A stretch of DNA of 64,000 nucleotides from Cohaesibacter intestini. GTDB lineage: Bacteria; Pseudomonadota; Alphaproteobacteria; Rhizobiales; Cohaesibacteraceae. The DNA is taken from NCBI RefSeq assembly GCF_003324485.1, contig NZ_QODK01000001.1, positions 62,001 through 126,000 of the forward strand. Reading direction: 5' to 3'. This document shows, piece after piece, positions 27,277 through 36,633 of this stretch. The position numbers and the translations under genes were made by a program. Every line of letters begins with the position of its first letter. Position 1 is the stretch's first letter. A model generated the notes under the pieces. That model searched no databases, was not told the origin of the DNA, and saw only the letters and a list, made by a program, of their open reading frames with translations.

Positions 27277-27705
27277 TTAAAGACCGAAGGCTGCGGGCAG
27301 CAAATCACCAAGCAGAAAACTCTGCTTGATGCCGTCAAGATCGGCGGCATGGACAATTGTGTCCGGTCCGCCAAATTCCTTGATCCGCTGTCGACAGCCG
27401 CCACATGGGGTGATGGGTGGTGTGTGATCGGCAATCACCACCAGTTCGACAATCTCGCGACTTTCCACCCCATCACAAGCCATGATCATGGCAGAGATGG
27501 CCGAGGTTTCGGCACACCAACCTTCCGGGAAGGCCGTATTTTCGATGTTGCAACCCGCATGAACACTCCCTGCCCGGGTGCGCAAGGCGACCCCGACCAG
27601 AAGCCGTGAATAGGGTGCATAGGCCTGAAGTCGTGCCTTTTGGGCGAGGCGCAAGAGCTCCAGGCTCTGTTCGGTAACGTCTGTAGACACCGTAACTGGG
27701 GACAT
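27277..27705 (-). CDS. cdd: cytidine deaminase
   Basis: The 142-residue zinc enzyme deaminates cytidine and deoxycytidine to uridine forms. The zinc and catalytic residues are in NTAFPEGWCAETSAI (Cys and the catalytic Glu) and TPPITPCGGCRQRIKEFG (the two Cys of PCGGC). This is the short tetrameric type. AGGAG lies upstream of the start. It is 15 bp after the second permease gene, tying catabolism directly to the transporter genes. Confidence 0.94.
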   Translation of the reverse strand: MSPVTVSTDVTEQSLELLRLAQKARLQAYAPYSRLLVGVALRTRAGSVHAGCNIENTAFPEGWCAETSAISAMIMACDGVESREIVELVVIADHTPPITPCGGCRQRIKEFGGPDTIVHAADLDGIKQSFLLGDLLPAAFGL

Positions 27706-27720
27706 CTTGGGTTGATACTC

Positions 27721-28692
27721 CTAGCGTTCCTTGGTGTAAGGGGTGCCGCTGGCTTTGGGCGGGATGGCCTTACCAATGAAGCCTGCAAGCAGGATCACTG
27801 TCAGAATGTAAGGCAGGGCCTGCATGAACTGCACCGGCACCTGACCGACGAGTGGCAAACTGGCGCCCTGCATGCGAATGGCCACCGCATCAAGGAAGCC
27901 GAACAGGAAGCAGGCGCCCAACGCATTGACCGGTTTCCATTTGGCAAAGATCAGGGCGGCCAGCGCGATGAAGCCACGACCAGCGGTCATGTCCTTGGAA
28001 AAACCTGCCGACTGGGCGATGGCCAGATAGGTACCGGCCAGACCGCAAAGGGCCCCGGTGATCATCACCGCCCGGTAGCGCAGCCAGGCAACCGAAATGC
28101 CTGCGGTATCCACGGCACCGGGATTTTCTCCAACCGCACGCAGGCGCAGCCCGAAGCGGGTGCGGAACAGGATCCACCAGGTCACGGCAACGGCGACCAC
28201 CGCGACATAGACAAGAAGATTGTGACCCGACATCAATTCCGAATAGAGCTGACCGATGACCGGCACATCCTTGAGGCTTTCGGCAAAGGGCAGATCGATC
28301 GAATTGAAGCGGGCTTCGCGCTGCAATTGTGGGGTCTTGCCACCCATCGAGAACCATGCCTGCCCCAAAAGGGCGGTGAGACCGGCAGCGACGAAATTGA
28401 TGGCGACGCCAGAGACAATCTGGTTGCCACGCTGGGTGATCGAGGCATAGCCGTGGATCAGCGCAAAGAAGATCGAGACGACAATTGCCATCCCCATGCC
28501 AAGCCAAGCCGAGCCAGTGAGCGCGGCAACCGTCCCGGCGGCAAAGGCCCCGGCCAACATCTTGCCTTCAAGGCCGATATCGACCACACCGGAGCGCTCG
28601 GAATAAAGGCCAGCCAGACAGGCCAAGAGCAAAGGCACCGACAAGCGAACGGCGGAATCGAGGATCAGGGTGAGGGTAATCAGAAAATCCAT
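27721..28692 (-). CDS. nucleoside ABC transporter permease, second subunit (BmpA/Nup type)
   Basis: The 323-residue polytopic protein belongs to the branched-chain-like permease family used by BMP-dependent nucleoside importers (Bacillus YufQ/NupQ type). Typical segments are GLYSERSGVVDIGLEGKMLAGAFAAG near the N terminus, and GENPGAVDTAGISVAWLRY, the loop that contacts the ATPase. About eight to ten membrane helices are apparent. It starts 12 bp after the first permease and is followed by cdd, which supports nucleosides as the cargo. Confidence 0.9.
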   Translation of the reverse strand: MDFLITLTLILDSAVRLSVPLLLACLAGLYSERSGVVDIGLEGKMLAGAFAAGTVAALTGSAWLGMGMAIVVSIFFALIHGYASITQRGNQIVSGVAINFVAAGLTALLGQAWFSMGGKTPQLQREARFNSIDLPFAESLKDVPVIGQLYSELMSGHNLLVYVAVVAVAVTWWILFRTRFGLRLRAVGENPGAVDTAGISVAWLRYRAVMITGALCGLAGTYLAIAQSAGFSKDMTAGRGFIALAALIFAKWKPVNALGACFLFGFLDAVAIRMQGASLPLVGQVPVQFMQALPYILTVILLAGFIGKAIPPKASGTPYTKER

Positions 28693-28704
28693 AATCGCTC
28701 TCCC

Positions 28705-29826
28705 TTACGCTTCGCTCATGACATCTTTGGAGCCCAAGGCTGCAAAGAGGCGGATGAGAGCCGGGCGGAACATATGCTCCATGGCTCCGGCAAACAGAAT
28801 GACCAGACCCTGAATGGCGATGATCATGTCGCGGGTGATCTTCGGCATTTCAAAGGCCAGCTCGGCCCCGCCCTGATAGAGCATGCCGAACAGCAAGGAC
28901 GCCAGAAGGATGCCGACCGGGTGATTGCGGCCCATCAAGGCCACCGCAATGCCAACGAAGCCATAGCCGGTGACATAATCGAGCAGCAGGCGGTGCTGCA
29001 CGCCCATGACCTCATTCAGCGCCATCAGACCGGCAAGGCCACCGGAAATCATCATGGTGATGATAATGATGCGCGGCACCTTGATACCGGCATAGACGGC
29101 AGCATCGGGGTTGGTGCCGATGGTGCGAATGGCATAGCCTAGGCGGGTGCGCCAGACCATCATCCAGACCAAAGCCGAAGCGACAAGGCCAACCACGAAG
29201 GACAGGTTGAGTGGTGATTTCGCCACCTTGATACCAAACCAGCCCAGAGCGTCATGCATGAAAGGCAGACGGCCGCCTTCAAGGAAGGTACGGCTTTCCG
29301 GCTGCATCGAGCCCGGTTGCTTGAAGATTTCGACCAGCAAATAAGCCATCACCGCTGAGGCGATGAAGTTGAACATGATGGTGGTGATAACGATATGGCT
29401 GCCACGTTTGGCCTGCAGATAGGCCGGGATCGCCGCCCAAGCCGCGCCAAACAAAGCCGCGCCCATCAGGGCAAAGGGAAAGGTAATCCACCATGGAACA
29501 TAATGATCAAGCGCCAGACAGGCGAGCGCCACGCCGAGGCCGGCAAAATAGGCCTGCCCCTCGCCGCCAATATTGAACAGGCCAGCATGGGCAGCCACCG
29601 CCACTGCAAGACCAGTGAAAATGAAGTTGGTGGCGTAATAAAGGGTGAAACCGACGCCTTCGCCATAGCCAAGCGAGCCTTGCACCAGCCAGTAGACCGC
29701 TTCGAGTGGATTCTCACCGATCAACAGCACCACCAGACCGGACACCAGAAAGGCTGCGGTCAGATTGAGCAGAGGGATGAGGCCGTAATCGACCCATTTG
29801 GGCAATTTTGCAAGGGGAGCACTCAT
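28705..29826 (-). CDS. nucleoside ABC transporter permease, first subunit (BmpA/Nup type)
   Basis: The 373-residue permease is the longer of the pair (YufP/NupP type). Segments such as LFNIGGEGQAYFAGLGVALA, the ATPase-coupling loop YAIRTIGTNPDAAVYAGIKVPR, and NEVMGVQHRLLLDYVTGYGFVGIAVALMGR are characteristic. Its start overlaps the ATPase gene stop by 4 bp, indicating coupled translation. With its partner it forms the membrane channel for nucleosides delivered by the BMP-family binding protein. Confidence 0.9.
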   Translation of the reverse strand: MSAPLAKLPKWVDYGLIPLLNLTAAFLVSGLVVLLIGENPLEAVYWLVQGSLGYGEGVGFTLYYATNFIFTGLAVAVAAHAGLFNIGGEGQAYFAGLGVALACLALDHYVPWWITFPFALMGAALFGAAWAAIPAYLQAKRGSHIVITTIMFNFIASAVMAYLLVEIFKQPGSMQPESRTFLEGGRLPFMHDALGWFGIKVAKSPLNLSFVVGLVASALVWMMVWRTRLGYAIRTIGTNPDAAVYAGIKVPRIIIITMMISGGLAGLMALNEVMGVQHRLLLDYVTGYGFVGIAVALMGRNHPVGILLASLLFGMLYQGGAELAFEMPKITRDMIIAIQGLVILFAGAMEHMFRPALIRLFAALGSKDVMSEA

Positions 29827-31484
29827 TTCTCGCCTCCTCTGGCTTCTTGCGAAGCTCTTTCCTTGTGTGATTGGACCTTGGAGGTGTCTTCCACACCCGC
29901 CATCATCAGACCCAGCTCCTGCTCGGAGGCCGTCGGCGGACGTTCGCCAACCACCTTGCCCGCGAACATCACCAACACACGGTCGGAAAGGGAGCGGATT
30001 TCATCGAGCTCGACAGACACCAACAGGATCGCCTTGCCCGCATCGCGCATTTCGATCAGGCGTTTGTGAATGAATTCAATCGCCCCGATATCGACGCCGC
30101 GGGTTGGCTGACCCACCAGCAAAATATCCGGATTGCGTTCCATTTCGCGGGCCAGCACCAGCTTCTGCTGGTTGCCACCCGAAAAGTTGGCCATCTTCAA
30201 GTGCGGATCCGGCGGGCGGACGTCAAAATCCTCCATATGGTGCTGGGTTTCCGCCAAAATGGCATCGAGATCAAGGAATAGGCCCTTGCCATATTTTTCC
30301 TGATCCTGATAGCCCAAAATCATGTTCTCCCGAGCGGGGAACTTGGTGACAAGACCGGTGCGGTGGCGATCTTCAGGCACATGGGCCATGCCACGATGGC
30401 GCAGCTCCAAGGCGTCGGCGTTCTCGGCAACGCCAATCGGCTCGTCATTGAGCAGCACCCGACCCGAGCGGGCCCGGATCATCCCGGCAATGGCTTTTAT
30501 CAGCTCGCTCTGACCGTTGCCAGACACCCCAGCAATGCCGACAATCTCGCCTGCGCGCACGGAAAAGGACACATCCTTGACCAGATCGACACCACGCTTG
30601 TCGGTGACGGTGAGATTTTCGACCTTGAGGACTTCCTTGCCCGGATTGGCCTCACCCTTTTCCACCCGCAGCAGGACCCGACGGCCGACCATCATTTCGG
30701 CCAATTGCTCCACCGAGGTGTCTTTGGTGTGGACATGACCGACCATCTCGCCACGGCGCATAACCGATACTTCGTCGGTGATCGCCATGATCTCACGCAG
30801 CTTGTGAGTGATCAGCAGGATGGTTTTGCCCTGATCGCGCAATTGCTCAAGAATGCGGAACAAATGGTCTGCTTCAGCCGGGGTCAACACCCCGGTCGGT
30901 TCGTCGAGGATCAGGATGTCGGCACCCCGATAAAGCGCTTTGAGGATCTCGACCCGCTGCTGCAGCCCGACCGGCAGATCTTCGATCAGCGCATCGGAGT
31001 CGATGTTCAACTCATATTCGTCAGCCAGACGCCGAAGTTCCTTGCGGGCCTTGGCAAAACCGCCCGCCAACGTCGCTCCGCCTTCGGCGCCAAGCACGAT
31101 ATTTTCCAGAACCGAGAAATTGTCGACCAACATGAAATGCTGGTGAACCATGCCGATGCCGATGCTGATCGCCTTCTGGCTGTCGGAAATCAGTTCCTTC
31201 CGGCCATTGACGAAAATATCGCCAGCGTCGGCCTGATAGAAGCCATAGAGGATCGACATCAGGGTGGATTTGCCCGCGCCATTCTCGCCGATGATCCCAT
31301 GGATCGAGCCTTTATTGACCGTCAGATCAATGTTCCGGTTGGCATATACGGGGCCAAAGCGCTTTTCGATGCCCACCAGGCGAATGGCTGCGACGGGATC
31401 AGTCGGCCCGTTGCCGGCCCCACCTTCAGTGTTTCCGCCTTGCTTTTGCGTCGTCTCGTCCAAATGCAAAGTCATGTTCCCCAT
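29823..31484 (-). CDS. nucleoside ABC transporter ATPase, double-domain
   Basis: This 553-residue protein carries two ATPase domains. The first has Walker A GENGAGKST, signature LPVGLQQRVEI and Walker B ILILDEPTGVL. The second has a degenerate Walker A (GVSGNGQSEL), signature FSGGNQQKLVLAREM and the LLVGQPTRGVDIGAIEF region, where the usual DEP is QPT. This asymmetric pattern is shared by sugar and nucleoside ATPases of the RbsA/YufO type. It lies 277 bp after the binding-protein gene, from which it is separated by a stable hairpin, and overlaps the permease gene by 4 bp. Confidence 0.92.
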   Translation of the reverse strand: MGNMTLHLDETTQKQGGNTEGGAGNGPTDPVAAIRLVGIEKRFGPVYANRNIDLTVNKGSIHGIIGENGAGKSTLMSILYGFYQADAGDIFVNGRKELISDSQKAISIGIGMVHQHFMLVDNFSVLENIVLGAEGGATLAGGFAKARKELRRLADEYELNIDSDALIEDLPVGLQQRVEILKALYRGADILILDEPTGVLTPAEADHLFRILEQLRDQGKTILLITHKLREIMAITDEVSVMRRGEMVGHVHTKDTSVEQLAEMMVGRRVLLRVEKGEANPGKEVLKVENLTVTDKRGVDLVKDVSFSVRAGEIVGIAGVSGNGQSELIKAIAGMIRARSGRVLLNDEPIGVAENADALELRHRGMAHVPEDRHRTGLVTKFPARENMILGYQDQEKYGKGLFLDLDAILAETQHHMEDFDVRPPDPHLKMANFSGGNQQKLVLAREMERNPDILLVGQPTRGVDIGAIEFIHKRLIEMRDAGKAILLVSVELDEIRSLSDRVLVMFAGKVVGERPPTASEQELGLMMAGVEDTSKVQSHKERASQEARGGEK

Positions 31485-31721
31485 TTCAAGCCCCTCCCGG
31501 CATTTCTGTCTGGTCGGTCAGAAGCGGTTCTGGCCAACACTCCGGTCACAGAGATTCAGGACCCGCTTTCGCTTGAGCGTCTTTCACCACAAACGTGGTG
31601 TCAGCGCATGGCATCAGCGGTGTGGGTGGGCGTTTCCCAATGGACCGTGTGGCCCTTCGGCTTATCCGGCGTCTCCGGGGATACGGCGACGTCGTGTTGT
31701 GTCTCTTTGTGTCTCTGGGAT

Positions 31722-31747
31722 ACGCCCCGCCGAAATAAGCGGGGCGT
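31722..31747 (-). other. intercistronic hairpin after the BMP-family gene
   Basis: A perfect 9-bp GC stem (ACGCCCCGC and GCGGGGCGT, 8-base loop) begins 15 bp after the binding-protein stop, with no T tract. Such a structure typically protects the upstream mRNA from 3' decay and reduces downstream expression. The rest of the 277-bp gap (31485-31721) shows nothing recognisable. Confidence 0.7.
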
Positions 31748-31761
31748 TGAAGCAGATCGCC

Positions 31762-32760
31762 TTAGAATGGGCAGGTATTGTCGGCACGATAGTCATGCAC
31801 AACGATTTTGCCTTCGACAATGTCTTTGGACGCCTGAGCCACAGCAGCACGCATGTCTTCGGTGATCAGGTCCTTGTTGTTGGCATCGTCAGCCCATGCC
31901 ACGCCACCTTCGGCCAGACCGAGCACGTTGATGCCCGAGCTCCAATTGTCGTCGGCCAGATCTTTGAAGGCTTTGTAGACAGCGATGTCGACGCGCTTGA
32001 CCATGGAGGTGAGGACTTTGCCCGGATGCAGGCCATTCTGGTTGGAGTCAACGCCAATGCCCAGTTTGCCAGCGTCAGCGGCTGCCTGCAGGACGCCAGC
32101 GCCCGTGCCGCCAGCAGCATGATAAATCACGTCAGCGCCACGATCGATCTGGGATTTGGCCAGTTCGCCACCCTTCACAGGGTCATTCCATGCAGCGCCA
32201 GTGGTGCCGGTCATGTTTTCAAACACTTCCAGATCCGGGTTGGCTGCTTTGGCACCTTGCTTGTAGCCGCAGGCAAAAGCACGGATCAGCGGAATGTCCA
32301 TGCCGCCAACAAAACCGACTTTGCCCGAGCTGGCCGCTTTGGCAGCCAAAAGACCAACAAGGTAGGAGCCTTCATGCTCCTTGAAGACCACGGAGCGGAC
32401 GTTTGGCAGATCGACAACCATGTCGATGATGGCAAACTTGGTTTCCGGGAATTCCGGTGCCACTTTCTTCAATGCTTCCGCATGGGAGAAACCGATAACG
32501 ACAATCGGGTTGTGACCTTTTTTAGCGAAGCGACGCATGGCCTGTTCGCGCTGGGTGTCATTCTGAATTTCAAAATCGCGGTAAGCGCTACCGGTGTCTT
32601 CCTTGTATTTCTCAGCGCCGGCATAAGCGGACTGGTTGAAGGACTGGTCATTCTTGCCGCCGAGGTCATAGACAACGGCAGGATTGATGTCTGCAGCAAA
32701 TGCAGCGCTTGCAGCCATTGCGGCAGCAAAAGCAGCGGCACCCATAAATTGACGCAACAT
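31762..32760 (-). CDS. BMP-family nucleoside ABC transporter binding protein
   Basis: The 332-residue periplasmic protein begins with a signal peptide (FMGAAAFAAAMAASAAFAAD) and has the BMP/PnrA fold: VVYDLGGKNDQSFNQSAYAGAEKY at the start of the mature protein, VVIGFSHAEALKKVAPEFP, VGFVGGMDIPLIRAFACGYKQG and the ribose-binding region HAAGGTGAGVLQAA. BMP proteins of this type bind purine and pyrimidine nucleosides. It is the first gene of the 12-kb minus-strand island, with AAGGGG ahead of its start, and all catabolic genes downstream fit nucleosides. Confidence 0.93.
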   Translation of the reverse strand: MLRQFMGAAAFAAAMAASAAFAADINPAVVYDLGGKNDQSFNQSAYAGAEKYKEDTGSAYRDFEIQNDTQREQAMRRFAKKGHNPIVVIGFSHAEALKKVAPEFPETKFAIIDMVVDLPNVRSVVFKEHEGSYLVGLLAAKAASSGKVGFVGGMDIPLIRAFACGYKQGAKAANPDLEVFENMTGTTGAAWNDPVKGGELAKSQIDRGADVIYHAAGGTGAGVLQAAADAGKLGIGVDSNQNGLHPGKVLTSMVKRVDIAVYKAFKDLADDNWSSGINVLGLAEGGVAWADDANNKDLITEDMRAAVAQASKDIVEGKIVVHDYRADNTCPF

Positions 32761-32805
32761 GTAAAACCCCTTTTGTCGATATCTGTTATGCTTGTTGAAC
32801 CGATC

Positions 32806-32824
32806 TGACGAACGATTTTCGTCA
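32806..32824. promoter_or_regulatory. candidate operator upstream of the BMP-family gene
   Basis: A perfect inverted repeat TGACGAA-N5-TTCGTCA lies 46 bp before the start codon of the nucleoside transporter operon, a good position for a repressor. The regulator is not encoded within the island, so it cannot be named. Confidence 0.45.
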
Positions 32825-33364
32825 TGCCCTGCCCCGCTTCAGTCCAAGCCGCCCGAAATTGGCAGCGCCTGATAGTCCGCAGGGGCGGCATTGGACGTTA
32901 GTCTGGCACGGTCCGCCCTTGATTGCAGCCAGAAAATTTTATTTCCCCCATCGTGATAGCGCATTGCTTCACGCCAAGGACTGCAATTGATGCATATGCC
33001 GCTGCGACATTCTGTATTCAGGGTTTATCCGGAGGGTTAAGCACGCTTTTTGCGTCCACACCTACGCCAAAATGCGATCATCCGCCGAACAAGTCTGGAT
33101 CAATGATCTGTTTTTGAGATCATTCAATATACAACCGTTGCCTTTTGTGCGACTTTTTGACAGTTGATAACTTGAACGATCGTGCGAACTTCCTGCCTTT
33201 TTCACACTGATGTCGTCAAAAACAAGTCAATCGGAGCGTTGAACAAGAGACTCAGTCGGCAAAAAGACCGCTTTTCGCGCACTCAAAGCGCTATGAATCG
33301 CCTTTGGTGGGTCTCTTTCGCGCTGGTGATTTCACGCTCGCTTCCCCTTTGAGCGCGGTTACCC
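32825..33364. other. non-coding spacer between hrpB and the nucleoside island
   Basis: About 540 bp without a convincing gene. It must contain the promoter of the BMP-family gene. At 33102-33124 there is a second perfect inverted repeat, AATGATCT-N7-AGATCATT, whose loop is T-rich; on the minus strand it is not followed by T residues, so it looks more like a binding site than an hrpB terminator. No riboswitch motif was recognised. Confidence 0.4.
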
Positions 33365-35827
33365 CTATTTGCCCCGTGGTTTGGCCCGCCGTGTTGCTTG
33401 TGTCGTCAACGGATCATCGGGCCAGACATGCTTGGGATATTGGCCGCGCATGTCGGCTTTGACATCCTTCCATGAGCCACGCCAGAAGCCCGGCAAATCG
33501 CGGGTGACCTGCAAGGGACGATGGGCGGGCGAGAGCAAATGCAGCAACAGGGGCAATTTGCCACCCATGATGGACGGATGGCTATCAAGACCGAACAATT
33601 CCTGCACCCGCACGGCCAGAACCGGTCCATTTTCTGCCCCGTAATCAATCGGTATTTTCGAGCCTGTCGGCACGACAAAATGGGTCGGCAGAACAGCATC
33701 CAGCGAGGCAAGGCGGTCATAGGGGACTTGGGCTTGCAGAGCCGACTGGAGATCGCCGCTGGTGATGTCAGACAGGGCCGTTTTGCCGGCAAGGAAGGGC
33801 TGCAACCAATCCTCGAGACGGTCCAACAGACCGGCATCGGAGAAGTCTGGCCAACCCTCCTCCCGCTCGGCGACGAAGCGAATGCGACCGCGCCAGCGCT
33901 GGGTTTCCTTCGAGAAAGGCAAGACCCGCAGGCCTTCCTTGCGGATGGCGGCAATCAGGGCTGCGCTGATGGCGTCCGGGGATGGCTGCTTCAAGCGCTT
34001 TTCTGCCAGCACGATCCGACCAAGGCGAGTTTCGAGCTTGGCGGAGACAGTTCCGGTCTGGCGATCATAGGTGACAGCTTCTTCTTGAGTGATCAGGTCG
34101 GCAAAGTTGTCGACCACCGTCTTGCGGTCAATCGGGGCTGCCAGCGTGATGCGGGCATTGCCTGCAGCGCCTTGCAAGTCCGCCACCACCAGAAACATCT
34201 CGGTGTTGAGCGGGTCTTCCGGGTCGAGCACCCCGCCCCGCCCAGAGGCCAACAAATAGCGCCCCGCCGCGCCGCGCCGCATGGCGATGCGGTCGGGATA
34301 GGCCAGTGCCAGAATGGATCCAGCTTCTTCCGGTGGGATTGCGCCTTTGCCAGATGCCTTGCTCCAACGGCTGGCCAAGGCCTTGATGTCTCTGGCTCTA
34401 GGCAGGCGGTTGCTGTCGAGATCCTGCAGCAGGCGTCTTAGATCATTGTGCCGCATGCGGCCGCCTTCGGTCAGCAAAGCCGCGATGCGGGCAGCCAGAG
34501 GTTCGCCCCCCTGCCTGCGACTGAGCACCAGCATATGGGCCAAACGCGGCGGCAGAGGCAAGGTCGCAATGGCCTTGCCATGGGCGGTCAACAGGCCCTT
34601 GTCATCGAGGGCACCAAAATCCGTCAGAAGCTTGACCGCTTCGCTCCATCCGGCAGCCGGGGGCTGATCAAGCCATTTGAGATTGGTTGGGTCGCTCTCT
34701 CCCCACAAAGCCAGATCAAGCACCAGTCGGGAGAGATCGCTTTCGAGAATTTCCGGCGGCTCAAAGGCCGGCAGGGCAGCGGTTTGCCCCTTGTCCCACA
34801 GGCGATAACAGACACCGGGCTCGGTCCGGCCAGCGCGGCCCTGTCGCTGGTCGGCGCTGGCGCGGGAGACACGGACGGTTTCCAGCCGCGAAATGCCCAG
34901 ATTGGGTTCAAAGCGCGGTCGGCGAACCAGCCCCGCATCGATGATGACCCGGACGCCATCAATGGTCAGCGAGGTTTCGGCGATCGAGGTGGCCAGTACG
35001 ATCTTGCGTTTGCCTGCGCCAACGGGGCGGATGGCGAGATCCTGCGCCTTGCCATCCATCGCTCCATAAAGCGGGGCAAGCAGGATGTCCTTTGGCAGGC
35101 GCTTGGCGAGACGCTCCTCGGTGCGGTGGATTTCGGCCTGACCGGGCAGGAAGACAAGCAGGGATCCTTCCTCTTCCTCCAAGGCCTGCATGACAGCGGC
35201 GGTGACGGCCTCTTCCAGACGGCCTTGCGGTTTGCGCGGCAGATAGCGGGTTTCGACCGGATAGGTCCGGCCCATGGATTGGACAATCGGCGCATCGTCA
35301 AGGATTGAGGCGACGCGACCGCCATCAAGGGTGGCCGACATGACAACGAGACGCAGATCATCGCGCAGGGCGGCTTGCACTTCCAAGGTGAAGGCCAGCG
35401 CCATGTCGGCATCAAGGCTGCGTTCGTGAAACTCGTCAAACAGCACCAATGAGACGCCTTCCAACCCCGGATCATCGACGATCATCCGGGCAAAGACCCC
35501 TTCGGTGACCACTTCAATGATCGTGTCTTTCGAGATGCGGCTTTCCATGCGGACGCGATAGCCGACGCGCTTGCCAACCGGCTCGCCTAACAGCTCGGCC
35601 ATGCGGCGGGCAGCAGCCCGCGCCGACAGCCTGCGCGGCTCCAGCATGATGATCTTTCCCTCTCGCCATGGCTGATCGAGGCAGGCGAGCGGCACGCAGG
35701 TGGTCTTGCCCGCGCCCGGTGGAGCGATCAGCACCGCGCGGCCCGCATCACCCAGCGCGCTCAACAAAGACGGCAGGGCTTCACGAATGGGAAGATCAGG
35801 CAAGAGGATGGCATCAAATTTCGACAT
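33365..35827 (-). CDS. hrpB: HrpB-type ATP-dependent RNA helicase
   Basis: From the ATG at 35827 the protein is 820 residues. It has the DEAH-type helicase motifs: APPGAGKTT (motif I), LFDEFHERSLDADM (motif II, here DEFH), SATLDGG (III), and QRQGRAGRTEPG (VI), all in the first 350 residues. HA2 and HrpB C-terminal domains follow to a basic end (TTQATRRAKPRGK). HrpB acts on RNA; its function in bacteria is poorly defined. A 13-codon in-frame extension upstream is possible but has no better ribosome site. It is separate from the ynjD-like gene by 59 bp, both on the minus strand. Confidence 0.93.
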   Translation of the reverse strand: MSKFDAILLPDLPIREALPSLLSALGDAGRAVLIAPPGAGKTTCVPLACLDQPWREGKIIMLEPRRLSARAAARRMAELLGEPVGKRVGYRVRMESRISKDTIIEVVTEGVFARMIVDDPGLEGVSLVLFDEFHERSLDADMALAFTLEVQAALRDDLRLVVMSATLDGGRVASILDDAPIVQSMGRTYPVETRYLPRKPQGRLEEAVTAAVMQALEEEEGSLLVFLPGQAEIHRTEERLAKRLPKDILLAPLYGAMDGKAQDLAIRPVGAGKRKIVLATSIAETSLTIDGVRVIIDAGLVRRPRFEPNLGISRLETVRVSRASADQRQGRAGRTEPGVCYRLWDKGQTAALPAFEPPEILESDLSRLVLDLALWGESDPTNLKWLDQPPAAGWSEAVKLLTDFGALDDKGLLTAHGKAIATLPLPPRLAHMLVLSRRQGGEPLAARIAALLTEGGRMRHNDLRRLLQDLDSNRLPRARDIKALASRWSKASGKGAIPPEEAGSILALAYPDRIAMRRGAAGRYLLASGRGGVLDPEDPLNTEMFLVVADLQGAAGNARITLAAPIDRKTVVDNFADLITQEEAVTYDRQTGTVSAKLETRLGRIVLAEKRLKQPSPDAISAALIAAIRKEGLRVLPFSKETQRWRGRIRFVAEREEGWPDFSDAGLLDRLEDWLQPFLAGKTALSDITSGDLQSALQAQVPYDRLASLDAVLPTHFVVPTGSKIPIDYGAENGPVLAVRVQELFGLDSHPSIMGGKLPLLLHLLSPAHRPLQVTRDLPGFWRGSWKDVKADMRGQYPKHVWPDDPLTTQATRRAKPRGK

Positions 35828-35886
35828 GTCTTCGCCTACCCGCTTCGATACAGGAAGGCAAGCCATTTGCTGGCGCAGCCGCTGGT

Positions 35887-36621
35887 TCAGCCGGTGACCA
35901 GCTTGGGAACATCAAGCCGAATGACCCGACCACCAGCCGCGTCGGCATCGGCTTCATCATGGGTAACAAGCAGGATCGGAAGGGCACGCTGCCGCGCTTC
36001 CTCAAACACCCAGTGGCGCATCTGCTGCCTGAGATTGGCATCGAGCTTGGAGAAAGGCTCATCCAGCAACAGGGCGCAAGGATTCGACAACAGGATCCGG
36101 GCAAGCGCCACGCGGGCTTTCTGCCCTCCGGACAGGGTGGCTGGATCGCGGTCGGCAAAGCCGGTCATCTCGATATGATCAAGCGCCGCTTCAATATGCC
36201 CCCGTCTCTTGGCCCCACGCAAGGAGGATGCCAGACCGAAGGAGAGATTGTCTCCCACCGACATATGCGGGAAAAGCAAGGGATCCTGAAACAAGATGCC
36301 AATATGGCGTTTTTCCGCAGGCAGGTTTGTGACGTCCCGACCCTGAAGCAGGATCCGCCCTTCCGCCTCGAATTCGGATGACAGAAAGCCGCCGAGAAAG
36401 GACAACAATGTTGATTTCCCAGACCCTGATGGCCCCATGATGGTGAGGATTTCGCCAGCTGCGACCGACACGGACAGATCGATCAGCAGGTCTCCCCTGA
36501 GGCAGATGCGGACCTTGTCCAGTGTCAGGTCCCTCTCATTGCCAGATTGCTTTGCCATCATGTCGGGCATTGTTTCAAGGTTGGATTTTTGTGCGGGCTT
36601 TTGGAGCACAGTATCAAGCAT
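35887..36621 (-). CDS. ynjD: YnjD-type ABC transporter ATPase
   Basis: The 244-residue ATPase shows Walker A GPSGSGKSTLLSFLGG, signature LSGGQKARVALARILL, Walker B ALLLDEPFSKLD and the switch histidine in LLVTHDEADADAAGG. A short ATPase without a C-terminal regulatory domain and with a double-length permease beside it fits the YnjBCD arrangement, close to thiamine-type ThiQ. Start choice is uncertain: the first 20 residues are weakly supported, and M21-M22 are alternatives. It is 12 bp after the permease gene. Confidence 0.82.
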   Translation of the reverse strand: MLDTVLQKPAQKSNLETMPDMMAKQSGNERDLTLDKVRICLRGDLLIDLSVSVAAGEILTIMGPSGSGKSTLLSFLGGFLSSEFEAEGRILLQGRDVTNLPAEKRHIGILFQDPLLFPHMSVGDNLSFGLASSLRGAKRRGHIEAALDHIEMTGFADRDPATLSGGQKARVALARILLSNPCALLLDEPFSKLDANLRQQMRHWVFEEARQRALPILLVTHDEADADAAGGRVIRLDVPKLVTG

Positions 36622-36633
36622 CGTTGGTCTCTC

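Noticed and set aside
27640-29142. 500-codon open frame on the plus strand across the cdd/permease region
   Set aside because: It lies opposite cdd and two well-supported permease genes; its translation is Gly/His/Gln-rich with no domain, a shadow of codon bias.
30363-31865. 500-codon plus-strand frame opposite the nucleoside ATPase
   Set aside because: Antisense to a gene with complete ABC motifs; no ribosome site or recognisable domain.
31264-32808. 514-codon plus-strand frame opposite the BMP gene
   Set aside because: Antisense shadow; the minus-strand BMP product has signal peptide and family motifs.
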